Part shown: in pieces, positions 7,057 through 14,763 of the stretch
Layout of the letters: the number at the start of each line of letters is the position of its first letter
Position numbering within the stretch: position 1 is the stretch's first letter
Source: Oscillospiraceae bacterium
Lineage (GTDB): Bacteria; Bacillota; Clostridia; Oscillospirales; Oscillospiraceae
Length of the DNA: 56,506 nucleotides
Assembly: GCA_015068065.1 (NCBI GenBank)
Contig: SVLE01000008.1
Span: forward strand, 1-56,506
Reading direction: 5' to 3'
The notes under the pieces: model-generated
What the model was told of the DNA's origin: nothing
What the model saw: only the letters and a program-made list of their open reading frames with translations
Database searches by the model: none
Translations under genes and position numbers: made by a program

Positions 7057-9003
7057 TCAGTCCAGAATGATCTTTTGTGTGTTGCGGGTAATGTGCTCCA
7101 GCACGCGGCAGGCGAGGCTGTGGTCGTAGTAGCGTTCCATTTCAATCTCGTACCGGCCAAAGCTGTGACAGAACTCCTTGGTCAGCGCGACGGCCTTTTC
7201 ATTGTGGCCCAGAGCCTTTTCGCTCAGAATTTCAGCCCACAGCGCACAATACTCTGCATGGTGCAGCAGCAGACGCCAGGACACGGTCTGAGGACGGGTG
7301 GGCATTGTCAGGTGTTTGTTTGCCAGCTCCCGCTCCTGGGCGCACAGCGCCGGGATGGTGTTCAGCAAGGGTGCCCGGTCCGGATTGTAGTAGGGGGAAA
7401 GGCTCTCGTCCGCGGAGCGCTCGCCCTCCATATAAGTAAAGTCAAAGGTGTCGCTGATATTTTGCAGCAGATTGACGGCCTGCTTCCAGTCCGGACCGTA
7501 GATATGGGCAAAATAGTCTGCCTTTACTGCCTCGAAGTCGCAATCGCGATTCATCAGCGTCTCGGCGTAAATGTATACGGGGAATGCGTTGGGGAAGCCG
7601 CTGCGCTGGGAACCGTCCTGCACATAGCCGTCCAGCCTGCTGATTTTCAGGGAACGCACATCTTCGTACAGGCGGCGGGCCAGAGCCATCCCGCCCGGGT
7701 CAAGGAATTGGTGGCGCCAGAAGTGGTATTCGTAGGAAAAACAGGTGCCCCGCCAAACTTCCTGCCAGCTGCGCAGATAGGACAGGGTAGCACCGCTGTC
7801 TGTGGGCCGTTCCCAGTTGTTGCGCACATAGGGCGCAACAGGAGGGGCAACGGTATCTTCGGTGATGCTGGAGGTATAAGAACGGGTAATGGGGGCATAG
7901 AGCAGCGAGAAACGCTCAGGGTTCTTGATATTGACCTGCTCCGGGGCGAAGATGGTGTCCAAATAGGCGATGAAGACGATGCGAGTGTCCAACCCGCGCT
8001 CCGTCAGCAGTTCGTCGATGCGGTTCATGATCATCATGTACCAGTCGGAGGGCCGCATCTTCTGGCATTCTTCACACTCACAGTGGTTTTTGGAGCCGTC
8101 GGACAGCCACACATGGAGATAGTCAATGTTGTTGTGGGTCTGGGCGTAGTTGGCCACTTCCTGTGCCATGGCCTCGCGGACGTGGGGCTGGGACATACAC
8201 ACGTTGGTGTTAAGGGGCAAACCCTTGAAAAGGTCCCGTTTTCCGTCGATCATGGCCAGAACGGACTTCTGATCCTCGGTATAGCCGGAAAGGTCAAACG
8301 CATCACTAACGGAGTTGTTGCAGGGGAAGCCGAAGGGCCGGGCGGTCCAGCCATGACCGATGTCGTGGAACATCAGACCGCGCTTGGCGATCTCTACCTC
8401 GGTTTGGCGCTTCCACTGGAGGATCTGAGTGTCATCCACCGGCTCGGGGATACGGTTCTTGTTGTTGTGCAGATGGGTGTAATAGCGATTGTAGTAGCCG
8501 TTGGGAACGAACCACTCCAACATATACACGTTCATTTCCAGTTTGGCATAGTAATCTGCACATTCCAGCATGGCGGTCTGGGTCTCGCTGCCCTCGTTGC
8601 AGAAACCACGGAAGCGGTGGTCGGCCAGCTTGTGGTACTGCACGCCCTCGATGTCTTTAGCGGGCACATAATCGCCGTCGATACCGGGATAGAGCCAGCG
8701 GCAACCGTTTTCCCGCAGGAAGCGGTATACCGCGAACAGAACGCTGCGCGGGTTGGAGCCAGCCAGAATACCACCCTCGGCGGTGGTGTCCACATGGATC
8801 ACGTCGTCCAGAACAGGGTCTTCTGCCTCGCTGGACAGGCCGAAGTCCTCCAAGAGGCCGAGGCGAAATCCGTCCTTGGCCTCCGGGTCGTAGGAGATGG
8901 GCACATCGCCCCCCTCAGTCATCATCATGCGAAGATACTTTTTCAGTTCTTCCGCCGCGAAGTCGATGACATGGTCAGCGCGGATTTTGTTGATTGTCAG
9001 CAT
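7057..9003 (-). CDS. DUF4838-family protein, glycosidase-like (alpha-glucuronidase/GH20-type N-terminal fold)
   Basis: 648 residues from the ATG at 9003, preceded by GAGGAG. The N-terminal 120 residues follow the pattern of the non-catalytic domain of alpha-glucuronidases and GH20 enzymes (AAEELKKYLRMMM, then LAGSNPRSVLFAVYRFLREN and GCRWLYPG). The central TIM-barrel region contains the DUF4838 hallmark DYLHVWLSDGSKNHCECEEC, with a cysteine motif after the barrel acidic residues. No signal peptide is visible, so it is probably cytoplasmic. It is transcribed alone from its own promoter and ends at a clear terminator. With uxuA/uxuB and amino-sugar genes nearby, a uronic-acid or amino-sugar glycan substrate is plausible, but the activity is unknown. 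Confidence 0.75.
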   Translation of the reverse strand: MLTINKIRADHVIDFAAEELKKYLRMMMTEGGDVPISYDPEAKDGFRLGLLEDFGLSSEAEDPVLDDVIHVDTTAEGGILAGSNPRSVLFAVYRFLRENGCRWLYPGIDGDYVPAKDIEGVQYHKLADHRFRGFCNEGSETQTAMLECADYYAKLEMNVYMLEWFVPNGYYNRYYTHLHNNKNRIPEPVDDTQILQWKRQTEVEIAKRGLMFHDIGHGWTARPFGFPCNNSVSDAFDLSGYTEDQKSVLAMIDGKRDLFKGLPLNTNVCMSQPHVREAMAQEVANYAQTHNNIDYLHVWLSDGSKNHCECEECQKMRPSDWYMMIMNRIDELLTERGLDTRIVFIAYLDTIFAPEQVNIKNPERFSLLYAPITRSYTSSITEDTVAPPVAPYVRNNWERPTDSGATLSYLRSWQEVWRGTCFSYEYHFWRHQFLDPGGMALARRLYEDVRSLKISRLDGYVQDGSQRSGFPNAFPVYIYAETLMNRDCDFEAVKADYFAHIYGPDWKQAVNLLQNISDTFDFTYMEGERSADESLSPYYNPDRAPLLNTIPALCAQERELANKHLTMPTRPQTVSWRLLLHHAEYCALWAEILSEKALGHNEKAVALTKEFCHSFGRYEIEMERYYDHSLACRVLEHITRNTQKIILD

Positions 9004-9095
9004 GGTGTTACATCTCCTCTGACGAAAAAATGGAGCAGCTACATCCGGAAATGCGCATAGCCTTGACCGGAAACGAGATTGCATTCATGGTTCAC

Positions 9096-9134
9096 ATCAT
9101 AATGTGCGCAACCGACTGTGTCAATACAGCTGTA
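9096..9134 (-). promoter_or_regulatory. Promoter of the DUF4838 gene with adjoining palindrome
   Basis: On the minus strand TTGACA (9124-9119), 17-bp spacer, TATGAT (9101-9096). The 10-bp palindrome TACAGCTGTA at 9125-9134 sits directly upstream of the -35 box and is a possible operator. The untranslated leader would be about 85 nt. Confidence 0.75.
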
Positions 9135-9317
9135 CTTGAACCGGAAATCAATGGTATGGCTGATTTAAAGCCACGGTTACTACTATGGCAACCGGAACAA
9201 GAGGTATAATCACATCCATATCTCCTGCCTCGATCGCATGAACTTTATTATGCGTTGTATCAAGAATTCAAGTAACAAAACACGATACCTCAATCCCTCC
9301 GCCACCAGAACGGAAAC

Positions 9318-9840
9318 GTTGTTCCCGGCGTTTCCGCAGCCCCAAAACGCCAAGCCGGTGGAGGGCAAAACCAAGAATAAAAAATGTTGCCTGAATGAAC
9401 GGTGGTGCGGTATCTCGACCATCCATTCAGGCAACATTTTTTTGCTGTGAAATGAGCCGTTCGCTCATTGCTCTCCGGAAGCACCCTTCAAGTGCTCCTG
9501 TTAATCGTCCAAAACTGTGTTTTTTCGTTTAAAATTGCGAATGGATTTCCTTGCCATCCCGGCTGTGACACGGCTCCTGCCCAGTCGATCCATATGGATT
9601 TGGGCGTGAGAATGGATGGTTACGGGCCGCCTCCACCATTCATTCCCACGTCACGTGGGAAATAACCAAAAAGCGGCTGATGGTCAACCTTTACTGGCCA
9701 TTAGCCGCTTTCGTTTGTCCAGTCGAGGATCGGCATAGAAAACAAACTTAGCAAATTCTCATAATTTCATAAAGTTACTACGAGCCAGTATCGACTGGCT
9801 ATACCGGGTGCAGCAAGCTTTTGCCGACGTTCGGCATAAG
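9318..9840. repeat. Structured intergenic repeat, full-length copy B
   Basis: Second long copy of the element at 1109-1633, with the same order of hairpins: 9327-9351, an 18-bp stem at 9380-9397/9424-9441, a middle spacer, the GTGAGAATGGATGG segment near 9606, the stem-loop 9671-9710, and the right module with CCAGT-ATCG-ACTGG and the GACGTTCGGCATAA end. Sequence identity is high in the left block and right module and low in the middle. Two stems carry compensatory changes relative to copy A. The copy lies between the DUF4838 promoter and the barstar cassette. The rest of the 9004-9966 gap shows nothing else beyond the promoter at 9096-9134. Confidence 0.85.
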
Positions 9841-9966
9841 TTGGTATTTTAAGGTTTGATGGTATTTTGCACAAATACGTACTCTCGACAACATTGCCGC
9901 AAAATGATATATTAAAAATATAATTTTAACTTCCGCTAAACTAAGCTGGAACGGGGTGATACTGTC

Positions 9967-10815
9967 GTGAAAAAGACTCTCCCCCCAATTAAGGGGCAGA
10001 CGCGATACGAAAAATTTATCGATTTTCTTGCCTTTAAATATTCTGCTCTTCTATGTATCATAATTCATCTTGGCTCGATATGCCTTTTGCTTGTTGCTAT
10101 GCTCATCACGCAAGATGTGTTAAACAGTCCTGCTCTGCTTGACCTTTCTATTATGATATGGCTTGTGGTGGAAGCGCTTAATGTTATTTTTGGGCTATTG
10201 AGTGCAAGTGCTGAAGGTTGGGGACTGCGCCATGAGCGTGAGATTGCCGCGCGGATAGAAGATTATATCACCCAACGAAACGATTGCACTTATGATGAGT
10301 TGGCCGTCCATTGCATGCCGCGAAAAATACATGTGGGGCTGGAATCTGCGGTTCAAACCCTCGTATACTTCCGAAAAATTGTTCGGTATACAGACAACGG
10401 AACGATTCGCCTACGTCTGCCAATGGAAGAAGAACGGCTGACATGGTATATTGAAAGCGGTGAGGAACTCTCTTTCTCTGAGATTCAAGATCTGTTCCAT
10501 GATGTTGTTCCGACTTATGATGATTATCTCGAAATAGAATTTTTCCTTTTCGAAACGCTCCGCTGCCGTATGGGGCAGATTTCCTGCTCTAATGCCGAGG
10601 GATATATCTTCTGGTTCTGCGCCGAGGATATCCCAAAAGTATCGTTTACAACGTTTGAAGACATATTCTCCGCCCCACTATTTGATGGCAAAGCTCTGCG
10701 CGATCTCTGGCCGGATGCAATCGTGACCGAGATCAATGGTGAATACGCCGAAGAATGGCTGCATGTTTATAATTTTTGCTGGCATAGATGCAGTATTGAG
10801 AGTGTGGACAAATGA
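9967..10815 (+). CDS. Two-helix membrane protein of unknown function, paired with barstar
   Basis: 282 residues from a GTG start at 9967 with GGGGTGAT just upstream. Two membrane segments are visible at about 28-50 and 57-80 (IIIHLGSICLLLVAML; IMIWLVVEALNVIFGLL), followed by a cytoplasmic part of about 200 residues containing a possible winged-helix stretch (CTYDELAVHCMPRKIHVGLE) and an acidic, aromatic-rich C-terminal half. I recognise no family. The stop overlaps the start of a barstar-like gene by 4 bp, so the two are translationally coupled. Base composition looks clearly more AT-rich than the neighbours, and the pair is bordered by repeat copies, which suggests acquisition. No ribonuclease signature is visible in it. 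Confidence 0.75.
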   Translation: MKKTLPPIKGQTRYEKFIDFLAFKYSALLCIIIHLGSICLLLVAMLITQDVLNSPALLDLSIMIWLVVEALNVIFGLLSASAEGWGLRHEREIAARIEDYITQRNDCTYDELAVHCMPRKIHVGLESAVQTLVYFRKIVRYTDNGTIRLRLPMEEERLTWYIESGEELSFSEIQDLFHDVVPTYDDYLEIEFFLFETLRCRMGQISCSNAEGYIFWFCAEDIPKVSFTTFEDIFSAPLFDGKALRDLWPDAIVTEINGEYAEEWLHVYNFCWHRCSIESVDK

Positions 10816-11081
10816 AAACTTATACGATCGATCTTACAAAAGTTCATAGTTACTACGAACTGCATGAGCATTTGATGGAGGTTCTCCCTTTGCCCGATTA
10901 TTACGGCAGAAATATGGATGCCCTATGGGACAGTCTGCACTGTTGGTTTGATGAGCCGGTTACCATAGAAGTAAAAGGGCGAGACACCGTCGGCAAGGAC
11001 TTGGAAGAAACGGTGCAGAGACTCTGCAGAGTTTTGACATGCCTGCAGGAGCAGGACGGCATGATTATCTCCTATCTATAA
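10812..11081 (+). CDS. Barstar-family protein (ribonuclease inhibitor)
   Basis: 89 residues. The pattern YTIDLTKVHSYYELHEHLMEVLPLPDYYGRN-MDALWDSL followed by acidic helices matches barstar, the intracellular inhibitor of barnase-type ribonucleases; the LPDYYGRNMDALWD block is diagnostic. It overlaps the upstream membrane-protein gene by ATGA. No barnase-type toxin gene is in the window, so this may be an orphan immunity protein protecting against neighbours, or it may regulate an unlinked RNase, or the partner may be the uncharacterised upstream protein. AT-rich composition matches its partner and differs from surrounding genes. Confidence 0.85.
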   Translation: MKTYTIDLTKVHSYYELHEHLMEVLPLPDYYGRNMDALWDSLHCWFDEPVTIEVKGRDTVGKDLEETVQRLCRVLTCLQEQDGMIISYL

Positions 11082-11091
11082 CAGAGAATGG

Positions 11092-11282
11092 CTTTCCTTG
11101 CTATCCACTCCTCTGATACCCGGGATGGCCTCGATATCCATATAAAAATGACGTGAGAATGGATGGTTACGGGCCGCCTCCACCATAACGCGCAAATACG
11201 AACCCTGTATATCGTCAGGAATGTATTTGCGGTTGCAAAAGAGATAGAGCCAAGGTTATAAGACCTTGGCTCTATCTCTTTT
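11092..11282. repeat. Partial repeat copy C with strong hairpins
   Basis: 11092-11186 matches the middle part of copies A and B (GAATGGCTTTCCTTGCTATCC, GTGAGAATGGATGG, GGGCCGCCTCCACCAT). The sequence then switches to a different module: an inverted repeat CGCAAATAC/GTATTTGCG at 11191-11231 and a perfect 19-bp stem with an 8-nt loop at 11237-11282 ending in TTTT. The last hairpin stands where copies A and B have their conserved-loop hairpin. It follows the barstar gene and should terminate it. Confidence 0.75.
11237..11282 (+). terminator. Terminator after the barstar gene
   Basis: Perfect 19-bp inverted repeat (AAAAGAGATAGAGCCAAGG and complement) with loop TTATAAGA, T-rich on both strands, about 155 bp after the barstar stop and 12 bp before the cyclophilin remnant. 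Confidence 0.75.
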
Positions 11283-11294
11283 ATGTTTCGTCCA

Positions 11295-11700
11295 TTATTG
11301 TTCTGAAATTGTGACAGAAATGATTACAGGCTGCTGCTCGCTGCCGCCGGAGCCATCGCCGTTGGGGTCACCGCCCTGGATCATAAATCCGCTGATGATC
11401 CGGTGGAAAGTCAGTCCATCGTAGAATCTATCCTGCGCCAGCGAGACAAAATTTTTGACTGTTTCTGGTGCGGCAGTTTCGTCCAGAGCCACAGTGATCG
11501 TTCCATAATTCTCAACTTCGATCACTGGCGGTATAAGCATCAACAAATTCTTGGCTGGAAGAGGCCTCTTCATGTTCGACCTCTTGTGTTTCTCTGCCAG
11601 CTTCATAAACCTGACTGCATCCAGCAGCAAAAAGCAGAAGCAGACACCCAAGGAGCGCAGTCAAACTCCTCTTTCCCAATTTTATCAACTTCACAACCAT
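11295..11700 (-). pseudogene. Broken cyclophilin-type peptidyl-prolyl isomerase lipoprotein
   Basis: Two frames together spell a secreted cyclophilin. From 11700 the first frame encodes a lipoprotein signal (SLTALLGCLLLLFAAGCSQ) and a linker to EFVDAYTASD, then stops. The second frame continues with VIEVENYGTITVALDETAAP and NFVSLAQDRFYDGLTFHRI, then GFMIQGGDPNGDGSGGSE. A one-base frame change is needed near 11511-11537. The coding sequence is also cut short: after GGSE the normal second half of the cyclophilin barrel is replaced by a short unrelated tail, right beside repeat copy C. It is most likely a dead gene, truncated when the cassette or repeat arrived. Confidence 0.8.
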
Positions 11701-11726
11701 ATGTTCCTTTCCGTGGGTTATATCGT

Positions 11727-11762
11727 CTTGAGCGCAGTTCGCCATTTTGAACTGCGCTCAAG
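11727..11762. repeat. Perfect 14-bp inverted repeat
   Basis: CTTGAGCGCAGTTC at 11727-11740 and its exact complement at 11749-11762, loop GCCATTTT. There is no T-run, so it is not a typical terminator. It lies between the end of the CotH operon and the broken cyclophilin gene. Confidence 0.7.
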
Positions 11763-11881
11763 TAGTTTATCTGAAAACGTCCCCGCCTGCGCATGACTCG
11801 CATACCTCTGCAGGCTCCGCCCCAGCACTTGCTACGACGACAGAGTACATGCACGCAGGCAAACCGAACGGACACGAATCC

Positions 11882-14065
11882 TTAATGCCGATACTTTTTG
11901 GCAATGATCAGACCCACTAAAAGCACGACTGCGGAAACGACCAACAGGGTAACTGTGGTCTGGGATGAGGCAGCCGACACATCGGCATTCATTCGGTCGG
12001 GAAACTGGAACTTTCCGCCGCCCTGTCCCGGCATCGGGAAGCTTTCTGCTGAGGGCATATTCCCGGAAGAATTCTGGTTTCCGCTCATTTTGTCAGTTTG
12101 TCCGCCGGGTCTTTGCATCCCTCCGGGGCGCTCCATTCCACTGGGTATTTGCAAACCCTCTGGCATTTCCGTTGCACCAGGTTGTGTACCTTCGGGGATT
12201 TCTATGCCACCGGGCAACTGAGTACCCTCCGGCACTTCCATATTGTCCGGCATCTCAGCGCCACCCGGAACGGCCGCGTTTTGGTTTCCAAACTGCGGTG
12301 TGACATTCGGGGCAAATGCGCCATCGGAACTGTCCGCGCTGCCAAAGTCCTTGCCGGCAAAGTCCTCACGATTCCCGCGACCACCGAAGCCGCCCATGCC
12401 ACCACCCATGGTGCCCATATCAGACAGATTCAGAGCCCCCGCATCCACGGTTTCGGTGCTGCCAGCAAGCTGCAGTTGGATACTTTCCGTGCGCAGGGCA
12501 CAGAACTCTTTCAGTGTTTCTACACCGGTCTGGAACTCCTCATAGGTGCAGAAGGCAGATGGATCTTTTTCAACATAGGGTGCAATCAAATCATACGCGT
12601 GGTCAATGATTCCTTGCACATCCACCTTCTCCAACAGCTCGGTATACAGCGCATAGTACTGCTGGCTATAAGTTTCGTCAGAGAATATCCATGCCTGCAT
12701 GGGGCGGTCAGAGAGAACTTCATCAATATTGTCATTGACAGCAGAGGCGGCGTTGTTACCCTGGAAGGTGCCGAAAGCCAGATTGTAGTCCCAGGGGATC
12801 ATGGAGAGGCGTCCATCTTCCTCGTAGAGATAATAGTTGTGGATCATATTGCCGGTGTAACTGTCGCCATTGACCACATAGTTGTGGACGACAAAGTAGC
12901 GCAGAACATCCTCGATATTGACCACTTGCTCCAGGTTTTCGTTTTCGGATAACTGCTTCAGAGAGGCGATCAGTCTGGACTGGTCGGCATCCGTGACATT
13001 GGTTTTTGCGCTTTCAAAAATGGTGGAATAGCTGGCAGGATTATCATCGATATACTGCAGCTTTGTCTGGGAGGAACCCATTCCAAAACCGCCGCCCATA
13101 TCGGGCATCTGCATCTCGCCGCTGTCCATAACCACTTTCATCAGGCTTTGCATCGTTTTTTCGTCGAGGCCAGCCAATACGGTCTGGATCGTGTCCGTGG
13201 TGATGTTATCAAAGTCGATACCATCCAGAATGGAAGTGTCCAGTTCCAAATCCTCAAACGCCTTTCGGATGGTTTCTTTGTCAAGGGAGAATCCGCCTCG
13301 TCCAAAGCCACCCGGCATAGTTCCAGGCATCGGCATACCACCGCGGTTATTGCCCTCGCTTTGCAGAGTGTTTTTGTTGCTGCTTGCCTGCTGCTCGGAA
13401 AAATCGGGCATCTCAAAATCCTTGCCGTTGCCACGACCGCCGCCCATGTTCATGCTGTCGGGCTTATAGAGTTCGCCGTAATCCTTGCCGTAGTTGCGCT
13501 GCAGGAAGGACTCTTCCACCGCTTCCACCGCCAGATACAGGCCCCAGTCCTCACCGTTGACGGTGATATAGGCATAGCTACACAGCGGAGCCGGAACGCC
13601 GAACTCACCCATCATTTGATAGGACAAGTAATCCTTCATATAGGTGTTGTCCTGAATGACGTTGTTCAAGCTCAGTTTATCCAGTCCGTGGTAGGTCTTG
13701 GTGCTGTCGTACTGGTCGAATTCGATCTTGAAGCTGTACCGGTCCGAATCCATGCTGGCAACATTGCTGAGCGAGGTGTTGCCCTTACCACGGATACCGA
13801 CATTGGTGACTGCTTCGCCGTCAATCACCACGGAACAGACCGAGTATTCTTCGCTTCGGGCGGTTTCCAGAAACCCCTCCCAATCGTCAATGACGATGTC
13901 GATAGTATGGACTTTGGAGGTGTCGAAGAGCCTGTTTTCGTAGCCCATCACCTTGGATGCGGCCTGGATACCCAATGCCTCACCGTTCATAAAAACAGCG
14001 CACAAAACCAATGCCAGAACAGCAGCCACAAGACAGATTTTATCAATGTGCTTGTGCGTTGACAT
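11882..14065 (-). CDS. CotH-family protein kinase, membrane-anchored
   Basis: 727 residues from the ATG at 14065; an earlier in-frame ATG at 14080 lies within the AGGAGG ribosome site and is not used. An N-terminal membrane segment or signal (residues about 10-30) precedes a CotH kinase domain: VGIRGKGNTSLSN, YSFKIEFDQ, LSLNNVIQDNTYMKDYLSY, YLAVEAVEESFL, YKPDSMN and the metal-binding MIPWDYNLAFG. The domain is split by a Met/Gly-rich insertion. The C-terminal part is a low-complexity tract of MPEG/PGG units, then a membrane helix (VTLLVVSAVVLLVGLIIA) and KKYRH. CotH kinases phosphorylate coat or surface proteins; here it is the last gene of a VTC-DUF4956-CotH operon, a recurrent bacterial combination. 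The target is unknown. Confidence 0.9.
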   Translation of the reverse strand: MSTHKHIDKICLVAAVLALVLCAVFMNGEALGIQAASKVMGYENRLFDTSKVHTIDIVIDDWEGFLETARSEEYSVCSVVIDGEAVTNVGIRGKGNTSLSNVASMDSDRYSFKIEFDQYDSTKTYHGLDKLSLNNVIQDNTYMKDYLSYQMMGEFGVPAPLCSYAYITVNGEDWGLYLAVEAVEESFLQRNYGKDYGELYKPDSMNMGGGRGNGKDFEMPDFSEQQASSNKNTLQSEGNNRGGMPMPGTMPGGFGRGGFSLDKETIRKAFEDLELDTSILDGIDFDNITTDTIQTVLAGLDEKTMQSLMKVVMDSGEMQMPDMGGGFGMGSSQTKLQYIDDNPASYSTIFESAKTNVTDADQSRLIASLKQLSENENLEQVVNIEDVLRYFVVHNYVVNGDSYTGNMIHNYYLYEEDGRLSMIPWDYNLAFGTFQGNNAASAVNDNIDEVLSDRPMQAWIFSDETYSQQYYALYTELLEKVDVQGIIDHAYDLIAPYVEKDPSAFCTYEEFQTGVETLKEFCALRTESIQLQLAGSTETVDAGALNLSDMGTMGGGMGGFGGRGNREDFAGKDFGSADSSDGAFAPNVTPQFGNQNAAVPGGAEMPDNMEVPEGTQLPGGIEIPEGTQPGATEMPEGLQIPSGMERPGGMQRPGGQTDKMSGNQNSSGNMPSAESFPMPGQGGGKFQFPDRMNADVSAASSQTTVTLLVVSAVVLLVGLIIAKKYRH
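12080..12262 (-). repeat. Low-complexity coding repeat in the CotH tail
   Basis: In-frame degenerate units of the form E(M/V/I)PEG-T/L-Q-(L/I)P-x-G and (E/Q)RPGGM encode a proline/glycine/methionine-rich stalk before the C-terminal membrane helix. Such tracts usually vary in copy number between strains. Confidence 0.7.
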
Positions 14066-14076
14066 TGTCCGCCTCC

Positions 14077-14748
14077 TCAACTCATGTAGTCGCCGTTGTA
14101 GCTCACCAGAACCGCACTGTGAACACCGGCCATATCAGCCAGAGCATTGATGAAGTCGGTATTGTCACGCTTCAGGCGGATCTCCAGATTCAACTCCACC
14201 TCGCCCTTCTGGACGGTCTTACTTTTGACCACACATCGCTCGGTCTGCTGGTCCAGGTAGGTCTTGGCTGCCTGCTCACTCTCGTGATCGGAGCAGCGGA
14301 TGACTACGATATAGGGATTCACGTGGGACTTCTGATTGGCAAACACCAACAGCACAACGCCGATGACCACGCTGCCGATGACGGCCAGAGGGATCATACC
14401 GGCAGCCAGCACGATACCTACGGCGATGGACCAGAACAGGAAAGCAATATCCAACGGCTCCTTGATAGCGGTGCGGAAACGGACGATGGACAAAGCGCCA
14501 ACCATACCGAGGGACAGCACCACATTGCTGGTGACCGCCATGATCACAAGGGTGGTGATCATAGTCAGCGCAATGAGGGTTACGCCAAAGCTGGAGGCGT
14601 ACATCACACCGGAGAAGGTCTTTTTGTAGACCATAAAGATGAACAGGCCAAGGCAGAAAGCCAAAACGAGGGCAATGCCCATATCCAACAGGCTGATGCT
14701 GGTCACATTCTCCAGAAAGCTGGATTTGAAAATATCGTTGAATGTCAT
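14077..14748 (-). CDS. DUF4956 membrane protein
   Basis: 223 residues with about four membrane helices in the first 140 residues (IALVLAFCLGLFIFMVY; FGVTLIALTMITTLVIMAV; LDIAFLFWSIAVGIVLAAG; VIGSVVIGVVLLVFA), the conserved loop LGMVGALSIVRFRTAIKEP, and a cytoplasmic ferredoxin-like C-terminal domain. It matches DUF4956, which habitually occurs with VTC polyphosphate polymerases and CotH kinases. It lies 15 bp after the VTC gene, and its last bases abut the CotH ribosome site, so the three are one operon. Its role is unknown; a channel or partner for the polymerase is an inference from context. Confidence 0.88.
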   Translation of the reverse strand: MTFNDIFKSSFLENVTSISLLDMGIALVLAFCLGLFIFMVYKKTFSGVMYASSFGVTLIALTMITTLVIMAVTSNVVLSLGMVGALSIVRFRTAIKEPLDIAFLFWSIAVGIVLAAGMIPLAVIGSVVIGVVLLVFANQKSHVNPYIVVIRCSDHESEQAAKTYLDQQTERCVVKSKTVQKGEVELNLEIRLKRDNTDFINALADMAGVHSAVLVSYNGDYMS

Positions 14749-14763
14749 GTCGTAATACTCCTT

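Noticed and set aside
9967-10815. Barnase-type toxin for the adjacent barstar
   Set aside because: The protein has two membrane helices and no visible RNase catalytic motif.
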